From the NCBI GenBank assembly GCA_024516155.1, contig JAJJXM010000118.1, positions 1-64,000 on the forward strand: a stretch of DNA of 64,000 bases, read 5' to 3'. Source of the stretch: Pyronema omphalodes (taxonomy: Eukaryota; Ascomycota; Pezizomycetes; Pezizales; Pyronemataceae). A program made the translations under genes and the position numbers. The notes below the pieces were generated by a model. That model had not been told where the DNA came from. It ran no database searches and was given only the letters and a program-made list of their open reading frames with translations. Each line of letters opens with the position of its first letter. Within the stretch, counting starts at the first letter, position 1. This document shows positions 21,482 through 31,172 of this stretch, one piece after another.

Positions 21482-22244
21482 AAGCTGACCACAGTGACAA
21501 ACACCTCTCGTGCGCACAAGCCTCAGCTTGCTGCAATTTCCTCTCTCATTCCAATCTTGTTTTCATTTTCTTTTACGTTTGGTCTTATCCAGGTTTTTAA
21601 TTCTCGTCTTGGTTTCTTTACGTTTCCTTTATGTTTTATTTCCTTATCTCGTTGGTTTGAGTACTTTGAATTTCCGGGGAGAACAGGATCGAAGAGAGCG
21701 GGAAGAACGACGAAGGGAGATGTAAGGGGACGACGGGGAGAGAGGGGAACGGGGGGAGAAACGGGTGGGAGGAAGCGGGACGGCGAGAAGGAGGGCAGCG
21801 GGGAGAGCTGATTTTCTTTATCTTTGTGTTTTCTTTGTACCCGAGGAGGATTTCTTTTGTTTCAAAGGGCGGAAGGGGTGGAGAGTAGACCAGGAGAGAG
21901 AGGGGAGCGGGGAAGGGGCAGCAGGGGCCGGCAGGAGCAATTATTTCATTTGTAGCGGAGGAAACAAAGGTGGGAAAAGAAAACTAAAAATGGGAAGGGG
22001 AAGGGAGGAGGAAAGGGAGGAACCCGGCGAGGTGGCCTCTGTGCAAGCAGAGCACTGGAACAATAGTTGCGATATGGACAACACACCCCAGCAGTAACAG
22101 TGGGGACAGACCCCACAACCACAACGATCAAGAGGAGGAGGATGGTAGAGGCGGAGACTGGGTTTTTGCTTTTATGTTTCTTTCTTCTTCTCTTTTGTAT
22201 TGATCTGTCCCTTGTCATAACCTTAAGGTTGCAAACAAGTAATG
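21482..22244 (+). other. LINE 2b 3' UTR
   Basis: This is untranslated, with a purine-rich second half on the sense strand. It holds the block GGAGGAAACAAAGG near 21956 that family 1, family 2 and K elements share, the GTGGGGACAGACCCCACAAC palindrome near 22100, and the terminal hairpin. Long frames here are low-complexity chance frames. Confidence 0.7.
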
Positions 22245-22285
22245 AGAAAACAAACAAACAAACAAACAAACTGTCTGAGTTGGTG

Positions 22286-23590
22286 GGTATTTTTTCCCCT
22301 TCCACCATTCTTTGTTGTAGGGGTCTTGCTGGGTATCGCTGCCGTGGGTGTTGTCACCTTCGCTTTCTGCTTCTTCCTCTGCGTAGCCTTCGCCTCCACA
22401 GTCTTCCATCCGTTGGTCTCAGCAGGGGCAGTGCTTGGGGCGTCAGGTGGAGGTGTGTCCTGACCAGAGGAACTGTCAGGCTGAGGTTCCGGTGTCGCTT
22501 CGGTCGACGTGATTGTGATGAGAGGTAGGGGGGACATAGGCTTGAGGGCATCAAGCTTGTCCTGGGCAGCGGTAGTCGCATGTTTCGAGTGCATCAGGCT
22601 TCGCACCGGTGATGTCGCTCTCGGTTTGTGGTTCACCGGTCTTCTGTTTGTCGGTCTGGTGGGTTCGGTGTTCTGGTCGCTTCCCCTTCGCTTTCTCTTG
22701 CCAGGAGGGTTGCGAACAGCGTCCAGGACATCCTGAATGTCATGTTGGACGACGGACAGTTGCATAGTCATCTCTTCCATCGCTGAGGAAGAGGCCGTGA
22801 GGTTCGGGGAGGGGGGCGCCGAAATGACTTGTTGCTGTTCGTCGATTTTTTTCGTCAGAGCGTCCACAGCAGCCTGGAGAGCCGCTGTTTCAGCCTGTGT
22901 AGAGTTGTATGCTGCGCGCAGCTTCGTGTTTTCGTCGAGCAGAATGTTGAATTTCGACATCATGATGTCAACTCTGTGGCGCATCGCATCGTTGTTGTTG
23001 CGTATGGATTCATCGAGGGTATTGAAGCGTCACTGTGTGTCCTGATAGATCTGTTGTATCCCCAGCAAGCTGGCTCCAGTGACTTCGGGGTAGCTGTCAA
23101 TAAACAGTTGGTCAAGGGTTGCATAGTTGTCATCAACCAAGGCTGCCCGATTAATCCCAGATACAACACTCCGACGGTAGTTACTGAACCGGCTTTGTTC
23201 AGTTGTTGCCTGTTGCTGCTGTGTTGAAGCCGAAGGAACTGGTGATCCTGCCAAGACCACGCTCTGGAAGGGCTTTCCAGCGGAGTTTCCATCAACTTCA
23301 GCAACTTTTCCATCTCTTCCATCAAAAGTAGGATCAGATCCATCATGAGGAATGTCGGCTAGAACATTATACGCGTTTTCGGACCGTTTCGATTGTTGGG
23401 CATTGTTCTGTCGTTGTTTTGGCGACATTTCGTGAGGTGGGGTGAGCCAAAACTCGTGAAAACTCTCATTTTGCGACAAAAGTCAACAAAAACAAAGTAG
23501 CATTCCCTGACAATTCAGAGAATAACGTAACAGAGTGCTGCGAATCCGAATCCGATGAGAAAACCGGGGGTTTCGGTGCTCGTTGAGGAG
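22286..23590 (-). mobile_element. K2, inverted part, 5' portion with ORF
   Basis: On the minus strand the K ORF starts at ATG 23428-23426 (MSPKQRQNNAQQSKRSENAY). It reads VLADIPHDGSDPTFDGRDGK, then SRFSNYRRSVVSGINRAALV, and meets a TGA at 23030-23032 where K1 has CGA. The same frame then continues through the coiled coil to GRGKNTHQLRQ, where LINE 2b interrupts. Apart from that one stop the frame looks whole. The first 35 or so bases of the K leader are missing at 23590, where a plus-strand K 3' end begins. Confidence 0.75.
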
Positions 23591-23948
23591 ACTGGGGGCG
23601 CAGGTGGCCCGGCGGCTGTTTAACTTTGCTTTGGTTTTGTTTTTGGCTTTGTGGAGGAAATAAAGGCGGAAAAAATGGTTAAAAATGGGAGGGGAAGGGT
23701 GGAGGATAGAGGGGAACGACCCGGCGTGGTGTCCCCTGAGCGAACAGGGCTCCTGGAACTGACGACGAGAGATGGACTGAGACCCAACGAGATGGGAGAC
23801 TACACTCCCAAACCCTCATAACTGCTCTGGGGCCTACCCAGTGGGGACCTGGAATCACACCCAGGTCCTTAACATTGTATTTAAATTGGAGTTTCCGCCA
23901 TAACCCTAAGGTTGGATGCGTGTATGAATAAATAAATAAATAAATAAA
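23591..23948 (+). mobile_element. K2, 3' portion with (TAAA)n tail, in direct orientation
   Basis: It starts AGGAGACTGGGGGCGCAGG, the K position where the inverted part (10892) ends, and runs through GGAGGAAATAAAGG and the hairpin AACC-CTAA-GGTT (23902-23913) to AATAAATAAATAAA. Together with the inverted part, after removing LINE 2b, it adds up to about 1.95 kb, close to one full K unit. This is the pattern left by twin priming. Confidence 0.65.
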
Positions 23949-24625
23949 TCCTCCACAAAGCAAAGACAAAACCAATGCAAAGTTGAACAGCCGCCGGGCC
24001 ACCTGCGCCCCCACTCTCCTCTCCTCTCTCACCTCCTCCGCTGGTGTCTCCTGACTCTTTGCCCTTTGAGACACACGGGCCAGCCCTGCCCCTCTTCTCC
24101 TCCCCTCTCTTCCCTTCGCCCTCCTTCTTCCTCAGCCTTCCCACTGCCTCGCCTCGCCTCTCTCACCTTCTTGTCGGTGGTGTTGTAAGTCCAACATTGC
24201 CATTCCCAAGCACAATCTGGATGTTGATGCCTCCGCTCTTGACGACTTCTGCCCAAGTCTTCTTTGCGGAGGGGGTTGTCTGTCAGGGTTGGTGGGTATT
24301 CTTACCCCTTCCACCATTCTTGGTTGTAGGGGTCTGTTCGGGTATCGCTGCCGTAGATGTCGTCTCCTTCACTTTCATCTTCTTCTTCTGTGTGGCCTTC
24401 GCCTCCGAAGTCTTCCATCCGTTGGACTCAGCAGGGGCAGTGCTTGGGGCGTCGGGTAGAGGTGTGTCCTGAGCAGATGAACTGTGAGGGTGAGGTTCCG
24501 GCGTCGCTTCGGTCGACGTGATTGCGAGGAGAGGCAGTGGGGACGTAAGCTTGAGGGCATCAAGCTTGTCCTGGCCGGCGGTAGTCGCATGTTTCGAGTG
24601 CATCAGGCTTCGCACCGGTGATGTC
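23949..24625 (-). mobile_element. K3, 3' part of a K element, split by K4
   Basis: On the minus strand it reads SPVRSLMHSKHATTAGQDKL through TEATPEPHPHSSS and the Lys-rich segment, to the 3' UTR block CTTTGTGGAGGA at 23949, where it is truncated with no tail. K4 interrupts it at 24625. A 36-base remnant of K3 follows K4 at 26597-26632. Frames are broken in the purine-rich end. Confidence 0.65.
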
Positions 24626-26596
24626 TGTCGCACACGGCAACGGCGACCCCCCCCCCCCCCTGCATTATCAACAACGACCACCGAAACCCTCGGTTTTCTC
24701 ATCGGATTGGGATTCGCAGCACTCTGTTACGTTATTCTCTAAATTTTCAGGGAATTCTACGTTGTCGCAAAATCAGAGTTTTCACGAGTTTTGGCTTACC
24801 CCACCTCACGAAATGTCGCCAAAACAATGACCGAACAATGCCCAACGATCGAAACGGTCCGAAGACGCGTACAACGTTCTAGCCGACCCTCCTCATGATG
24901 GATCCAATCCTACTTTTGATGGAAGAGATGGAAAAGTTGATGAAGTTGATGGAAACCTCGCTGGAAAGCCCTTCCAGAGCGTGGTCTTGGCAGGATCACC
25001 AGTTTCTTCGACTTCAACAAAGCAGCAACAGGCGACAACTGAACACAGCCGCTTCAGTAACTACCGTCGCTTGTGTGTATCCGCGATTAATGAGGCAGTC
25101 GCAGCTGATGACAACTATGGCGCCCTGGATCAGCTGTTCCATGACAACTGCGCCGAACTCACTGGCCAGCTTCCTGGGGATACAACAGATCCCCCGGGAC
25201 ACACAGCGACGCTCCAATACCCTCGATGACACCATACGCAACAACAGCGATGAGATGCGCCACAGATTCAACATCATGATGTTGAAATTCAGCATTCTGC
25301 TGGACGAAAACACGAAGCTGCGCGCAGCATACAACTCTACACACGCTGAAACAGCGGCTCTCCAGGCTGCTGTGGACGCTCTGACGAAAAAATTCGACGA
25401 ACAGTAACAAGTCATTTCGGCGCCCTTCTCACCGAACCTCATGGCCTCTTCCTCAGCAATGGAAGAGATCACTATGCAACTGTCCGTCGTCCAACATGAC
25501 ATTCAGAATGTCCTGGACGCTGTTGGCAACCCTCCTGGCAAGAGAAAGCGACGGGGAAGCGACCAGAACACCGAACCCACGTCACCGACAAACAGAAGAC
25601 CGGTGAACCACAAACCGAGAGCGACATCACCGGCGCGAAGCCTGATGCACTCGAAACATGCGACTACCGCCGCCCAGGACAAGCTTGATGCCCTCAAGCC
25701 TATGTCCCCCCTACCTCTCCTTGCAATCACGTAGACCGAAGCGACACCGGAACCTCAGCCTGACAGTTCCTCTGGCCAGGACATACCTCCAGCCCACGCC
25801 CCAAGCACTGCCCCTGCTGAGACCAACAGATAGAAGACTGTGGAGGCGAAGGCTACACAGAAGAAGAAGATGAAAGCGAAGGAGACGACATCTACGGCAG
25901 CGATACCTAAGCAGACCCCTACAACGAAGAATGGGGGAAGGGGAAAGAATACCCACCAACCCCGACAGACAACCCCCTCCGCAAAGAAGACTTGGGCAGA
26001 AGTCGTCAAGAGCGGAGGCATCAACGTCCAGATTGTGCTTGGGAATGGCAATCTTGGACTGACAATACCACCGACAAGAAGGGGGGAGAGGCGAGGAGGG
26101 CCAGCGAGAAGGCTGATGAAGAAGGAAGGAGAAGGGGAGAGAGGGGAGGAGAAGAGGGGCAGGGCGGGCCCAGGTGTCTCAAAGGGCAAGGAGTCTGGAG
26201 ACACCAGCGGAGGAGTTCAGAGAGGAGAGGAGAGTGGGGGCGCAGGTGACCCGGCGGTTGTTTAACTTTGCCTTGGTTTTGTCTTTGTTTTGTAGAGGAA
26301 ATAAACGCGGAAAAATGGTTGAAAATGGGAGGGGAAGGGTGGAGGAAATGGGGGCTCGACCCGGCCAGGTGGCCTCCGAGCGCACAGGGCTCCTTGGATC
26401 TGACGACGCTAGATGAAGAACTCCACGGCGAGACTTGGGAGGCTACACTCCCACCCACATTGACAGCTCTGGGGCTTACCCAGTGGGGATCTGGCATCAC
26501 CCCCCGGTTCTTAACATTGTATTTAATTTGTAGATTCCGCCATAACCTTGCGGTTGGATGCGTGTATGAATAAATAAAAAAATAAATAAATAAACT
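24626..26596 (+). mobile_element. K4, full-length K element (1971 bp) with (TAAA)n tail
   Basis: It begins TGTCGCACACGGCAACGGCGA and a run of 14 C, and ends in the family 1 type 3' end: GGAGGAAATAAACG block, CCCAGTGGGGATCTGG, hairpin AACC-TTGC-GGTT (26544-26555) and AATAAATAAA. It is inserted in K3: GGTGATGTC precedes it (24617-24625) and follows the tail (26599-26607), a 9-base duplication. This is the best full-length example of the K family with a family 1 tail. Confidence 0.8.
24813..26265 (+). pseudogene. K4 ORF, ORF1-like protein, broken
   Basis: The start ATG is the K-family MSPKQ, but codon 6 is TGA (24828-24830) where K2 has CGA. More breaks follow: a frameshift before SRFSNYRR, a TAA at 25405-25407 in KKFDEQ, and TAG stops near 25733 and 25831. 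The last open piece ends EKGKRG...GAGDPAVV with TAA at 26263-26265 inside GTTTAACTTTG, which marks the true ORF end. Without breaks the product would be about 480 residues: N-terminal linker, coiled coil (NSDEMRHRFNIMMLKFSILL), a disordered middle, WAEVVKSGGINVQIVLG, then a basic Gly/Glu/Arg tail. Confidence 0.7.
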
Positions 26597-26632
26597 GGTG
26601 ATGTCGCTCTCGTTTTGTGGTTCACCGGTCTT
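26597..26632 (-). mobile_element. K3 remnant between K4 and K5
   Basis: Thirty-six bases match the K ORF around GACCGGTGAACCACAAA and carry the second copy of the K4 target duplication. They end at the (TTTG)n tail of K5. Confidence 0.6.
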
Positions 26633-28613
26633 GTTTGTTTGTTTGTTTGTTTTCTCATTACTTGTTTGCAACCTTAAGGTTATGACAAGAGACAGATAAA
26701 TACAAAGAAACAAAGAAAAGGAAACGCAAAAGCAAAAACCCCTGTCTCCACCTCTGCCCTTTTCCTCCTCCCTGCCCTGCATTGTTGTGGGGTCTGTCCC
26801 CACTGCTACTACTGGGGTGTGTTGTCCATATCGCGTCGCGTGTTCCAGTGCCCTGCTTGCACAGAGGCCGTCTGGCCGGGCTCCTCACTTTCCTCCTCCC
26901 TTCCCCTCCCATTTTTAACCATTTTTCCACCTTTATTTCCTCCACAAAGCCAAAACAAAACCAAAGCAAAGTTAAACAGCCACCGGGCCACCCATGCCCC
27001 CACTCTCCTGTCCTCTGTCACCTCCGCGGCGGGTGTCTCCTGACTCTTTGCCCTTTGAGTCACCCGGGCCCGCCCTGCCCCTCTTCTCCTCCCCTCTCTC
27101 CCCTTCTCCTTCCTTCTTCATCAGCCTTCTCGCTGGCCCTCCTCGCCTCTCCCCCCTTCTTGTCGGTGGTATTGTAAGTCCAAGATTGCCATTCCCCAGC
27201 ACAATCTGGTCATTGATGCCTCCGCTCTTGACGACTTCTGCCCAAGTCTTCTTTGCGGAGGGGGTTGTCTGTCGGCGTTGGTGGGTATTCTTTCCCCTTC
27301 CACCATTGTTTGTGGTAGGGGTCTTGCTGGGTGTCGCTGCCGTAGGTCTCGTCTCCTTCGCTTTCTGCTGTTTCCTCTGTGTAGCCTTCGCCTCCACAGT
27401 CTTCCATCCGTTGGTCTCAGCAGGGGCAGTGCTTGGGGCGTCGGGTAGAAGTGTGTCCTGAACAGACGAACTGTCAGGCTGAGGTTCCGGTGTCGCTTCG
27501 GTCGACGTGATCGCGAGGAGAGGTTGGACGGACATAGGCTTGAGGGCATCAAGCTTGTCCTGGGCGGCGGTAGTCGCATGTTTCGAGTGCATCAGGCTTC
27601 GCGTCGGGGATGCCGCTCTCGGTTTGTGGTTCACCGGTCTTCTGTTTGTCGGTGAGGTGGGTTCGGTGTTCTGGTCGCTTCCCCTTCGCTTTCTCTGGCC
27701 AGGAGGGTTGCGAACAGCGTCCAGGACATCCTGAATGTCATGTTGGACGACGGACAGTTGCATAGTCATCTCTTCATCGCTGAGGAAAAGGCCGTGAGGT
27801 TCGGTGAGGGGGGGCGCCGAAATGACTCGTTGCTGTTTCTCGATTTCTCCGTCAGGGCGGCCACAGCAGCCTTGAGAGCTGCTGTTTCCGCCTGTGTAGA
27901 GTCGTATGCTGCGCGCAGCCGCGCATTTTTGCCGTGGAGGTCGTTAAGTTTCGCCAGAACGGGGTCAAACCTGTCGTTGATGTGGTCGCTTATGTCGTCC
28001 ATCTTCTCTTCGACTGTGTCGAAGCGGCGGTGAGTCTCTTTGTTGTCGTGGTTCACACCTATCAACGTGAGGGCACTGATGCGTGAGTCGTTCGCTGCCA
28101 ATCATCTGTCCAGGCGCGCTTCATCACATGCTCCATATTCTTCAATGATCAACTGGATCATTTCGCGGCGCCACATATATAGCGATCGGGTAGTTGTCGC
28201 TTGTTGCTGGTCTGCTCAGGCCGAAGGAACTGGTGATCCTGCCAAGACCACGCTCTGGAGGGGTTCTCCAGCACTCGTTCCATCCAATTCATCAACTATT
28301 CCATCTCTTCCATCAGAAGTAGAGTTAGATCCATCATGAGGAAGGTCGGCTAGAACATTGTACGCATTTTCGGACCGTTTCGATCGTTGGGCGTTGTTCT
28401 GTCGTTGTTTTGGCGACATCTCGTGAGGTGGGGTAAGCCAAAACTCGTGAAAACTCTGATTTTGCGACAAAAGTCAACAAAAACAACGTAGAATTCCCTG
28501 AAAATTCAGGGAATAACATAACAGAGTGCTGCGAATCCGAATCCGATGAGAAGACCGGGGGTTTCGGTGCTCGTTGTTGAGAACGCAGGGGGGGGGGGGT
28601 CGCTGTTGCCGTG
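26633..28613 (-). mobile_element. K5, full-length K element (1981 bp) with (CAAA)n tail
   Basis: On the minus strand it runs from CACGGCAACAGCGA plus a C-run (28613) to a family 2 type end: GGACAGACCCCACAAC, hairpin AACC-TTAA-GGTT (26670-26681) and (CAAA)n at 26633-26652. Its length agrees with K4 to within 10 bases although the 3' end is of the other type. The left flank is K3 and the right flank is K6, so a target duplication cannot be read. Confidence 0.8.
26972..28419 (-). pseudogene. K5 ORF, ORF1-like protein, broken
   Basis: It starts at ATG 28419 (MSPKQRQNNAQRSKRSENAY), with a TGA after SPVPSA near 28216 where K6 has TCA. It then reads the alternative middle section SRISALTLIGVNHDNKETHRR and VEEKMDDISDHINDRFD. 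A frameshift near 27770 follows (SAMKR against SAMEEMTMQ), and then an uninterrupted piece from MTMQLSVVQHDIQDVLDAV to GGPVAV and TAA at 26972. The middle section differs from that of K1, K2 and K4 but matches K6. Confidence 0.7.
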
Positions 28614-29084
28614 AGGTGTCTGTTGGTGTCGCTTCGGTTGACGTGATCGCGAGGAGAGGTAGGGGGGACATAGGCTTGAGGGCATCAAGCTTGTCCTGGG
28701 CGGCGGTAGTCGCATGTTTCGAGTGCATCAGGCTTCGCACCGGTGATGTCGCTCTCGGTTTGTGGTTCACCGATCTTCTGTTTATCGGTGAGGTGGGTTC
28801 GCTGTTCTGGTCGCTTCCCCTTGGCTTTCTCTTGCCAGGAGGGTTGCGGACAGCGTCCAGGACATCCTGAATGTCATGTTGGACGATGGACAGTTCCATA
28901 GTCATCTCTTCCATCGCTGAGGAAGAGGCCGTGAGGTTCGGTAAGGGGGGCGCTGAAATGACTTGTTGCTGTTCGTCGATGTTCTTCGTCAGGGCGGCCA
29001 CAGCAGCCTTGACAGCTGCTGTTTCTGCCTGTGTAGAGTCGTATGCTGCCCGCAGCTTCGCATTTTCTCCGTGCAGGTCGTTGA
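28614..29084 (-). mobile_element. K6, 3' part, truncated, carrying the LINE 1c target duplication
   Basis: On the minus strand it holds the K ORF from NAKLRAAYDSTQAETAAVKA to LLAITSTEATP, where it ends against K5. The right end, TGCAGGTCGTTGA (29072-29084), is repeated at 45601-45613 on the far side of LINE 1c, so 28614-29084 and 45601-46203 are one element. The frame is continuous across that join. Confidence 0.8.
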
Positions 29085-29854
29085 TTTATTTATTTATTTA
29101 TTCATACACGCATCCAAATGTAAGGTTCTGGCGAAATCTACAAATTAAATACAATGTTAAGAGCCTGGGGGTGATGCCAGGTCCCCACTGGGTAAGCCCC
29201 AGAGCTGTCAATGTGGGTGGGAGTGTAGTCTCCCAAGTCTCGCCGTGCACTTTTTCATCTAGCGTCGTCAGATGCAAGGAGCCCTGTGCGCTCGGAGGCC
29301 ACCTCGCCGGGTTGATCCCCCATTTCCTCCACCCTTCCCCTCCCATTTTTAACCATTTTTCCGCCTTTATTTCCTCCACAAAGCAAAAACAGAACAAAAG
29401 ATAAAGTAACTCCTCCGGGCCCCCGCCGCCTCGCCTCCCCTCTCTCCGCTCTCTCCGTCCGCGTCCTGAACTCCGCTGCTCTCCCCCACGCACCCCCCTC
29501 CACTGCTCCCTCCCGTCCGCGCCTCTTCTCCTTCTCTACCTCCTCCCATCATCACCTCTCACTCGTCACTGTCTTCGATCTTCTTTCCCTCACGCCTTTC
29601 ATCTTCGCCTCCCCGCTCATCTCGCGTTCCCCTTGACCTTCTCCCAAGAAACAAGAGAAAACAGGAAAAGTAACCCCTCCTCGCCCCCCGGTTGCTCCTC
29701 CTGCTCCCTTTGCCTCGCTCCTCATCCCCTGTGTCTCCTCCCTCCCGCCTTGTCCTCCTCCCGTCCTCGTTCCTCTCCTTCCGTCACCGTCCCCGCTTCC
29801 ACTCGACCCCTACTCGCCCTACTCATCTTCTATATACATATATATTATTTTGTT

Positions 29855-29902
<48 letters not shown>

Positions 29903-29904
29903 CA
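29085..29904 (-). other. LINE 1c 3' UTR with a 43-base A-run
   Basis: The region holds the shared GGAGGAAATAAAGG block near 29372, a pyrimidine-rich plus strand (29410-29820) and a T-run of 43 at 29860-29902 beside the ORF2 stop. Frames of Phe, Ser and Pro here are low-complexity artefacts. Confidence 0.75.
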
Positions 29905-31172
29905 TTAGTTATTGTGGGTTTCCGCATGCTCGTCCGTTAGGTCCAGCAGCGTCTCCCAGCCAGTCATCAGTGTATCAGGGGTGTCCTCTTCTGCAGGGTG
30001 AGTACTTAACTTCGCATGTGCCTATTCGGCGGTCGCCACCTTTGTGTCCGAGATCATGGTGGACAGAGCTTTCGTGCCGGCAGTCGTATACAAGATCGTG
30101 GCGAGAGTTAGTTGGCGTCGTCGGGGAATGTGAAGGGTGTGTCTTAGTTCAGTCCGCTGTGTGTTAAAGTTTGGGCATGAGAGGATTAGGTGTTTGGGGG
30201 TTTGTGGGGGGTGCAATGGGCAATGACAGGAGCGGTATTTAGCGGTGGGTGGGTGTGCGAGGCAGTCCAGAAAGTAGCCATGGCCTATGCGGAGTCCTAG
30301 TATGGCTGTCGATATCGTTCGCGTGACGGTAGTGTATCCGCTATCTAGACTTTTGCGGTGGGGGGCGCCGTACGTTTTGGGTTTTGGTGATGACGAGTAC
30401 CAGTCCACCCATTCGGTAATATATTGCTCTCGTACCTGGCGTCTAATCCAGGAAAGGGAAATCGGAGGTGGAGCAGTAGGGTTACTGGAGGTGGCGGTTT
30501 TTGCCAGGAGATCGGCGGCGTTGTTCCCGGGGATGTCTGTGTGACCAGGGATGCAATGCACAGTTACGGACGATCCAGAGCGGCGAAGGACGGACACCGT
30601 CGTGAGGATCGAGAGGGCGAGTTCTTGGCCGGGACCGTAGGAGGAGCGGGAGGCGCGGAGGATGGCTGCCTGATTGTCGGTAAATATGTGTATTTTGCGG
30701 CAGGTGTGTTGGTTGAGGGTGATGGTCTTTTGGCAGGTCGCAAGGCAGTCGTGTATCGCTGTAAGTTCAGCGTCAAAACTTCTGTTGTATCGCCCATTGG
30801 GATGAGTTCTTCAACTCGGCGTTGTAGGCCGTTGGTGATGCAATATCCCGCGCCGGTTCTTCCGTTTAGTTGCGAACCGTCAGTGCATGCGATAATGTTA
30901 CGGGGGTCTGCGCGGAGGGTCTGGAGCAGTGTGGCGTGTGCGGTAGCTGCCTCTGGCTTCGGGAGGGAGGTGATGCTTGTTTTGAGGCGGGGGCCTTCCC
31001 ATGGGGCGGGGTTGGGTTGCGATGTGTTTTCAATGCTGTCGTCAGGTAGCAGCCACTTGTTGATGGAGCGGAGCATAGTGACGAGACGAGAGGGGGCCGT
31101 GCCTTGTGACAGCCATTGATAGTCATACTCGTATGGGCTGGAGATGGAGGAGTGGAAGTAATCGGGAACGGG
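29905..31172 (-). pseudogene. LINE 1c ORF2, C-terminal part
   Basis: It resumes after Gypsy-2 at VPDYFHSSISSPYEYDY. It covers RNase H with CTDGSQLNGRTGAGY, in which the usual Tyr is Cys, then VPGH-like HCIPGHTDIPGNNAADLLAK and the end motif CHCPLHPPQTPKHLILSC. There are frame changes near 30770 (ACRAV...EVLTLNLQR in place of EVFDAELQA) and near 30580, and a TAG (30022-30024) where the sister copies have Trp. The ACGGG duplication at 31168-31172 marks the Gypsy-2 joint; joining across it restores the frame. Confidence 0.8.

Larger units (their letters stand above)
11178..22270 (+). mobile_element. LINE 2b, 5'-truncated family 2 copy, split by LINE 1a
   Basis: The plus-strand parts are 11178-13638 and 20634-22270. 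It begins in the endonuclease domain (CGGTTGACGACGAC) and ends in (CAAA)n at 22245-22270, with the hairpin AACC-TTAA-GGTT at 22219-22230. The flanking CTGTCTGAGTTGGTG duplication proves insertion into K2. LINE 1a (13639-20633) is nested in its RNase H region with the 12-base duplication TCCCCATGGGCG (13627-13638 and 20634-20645). Confidence 0.85.
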
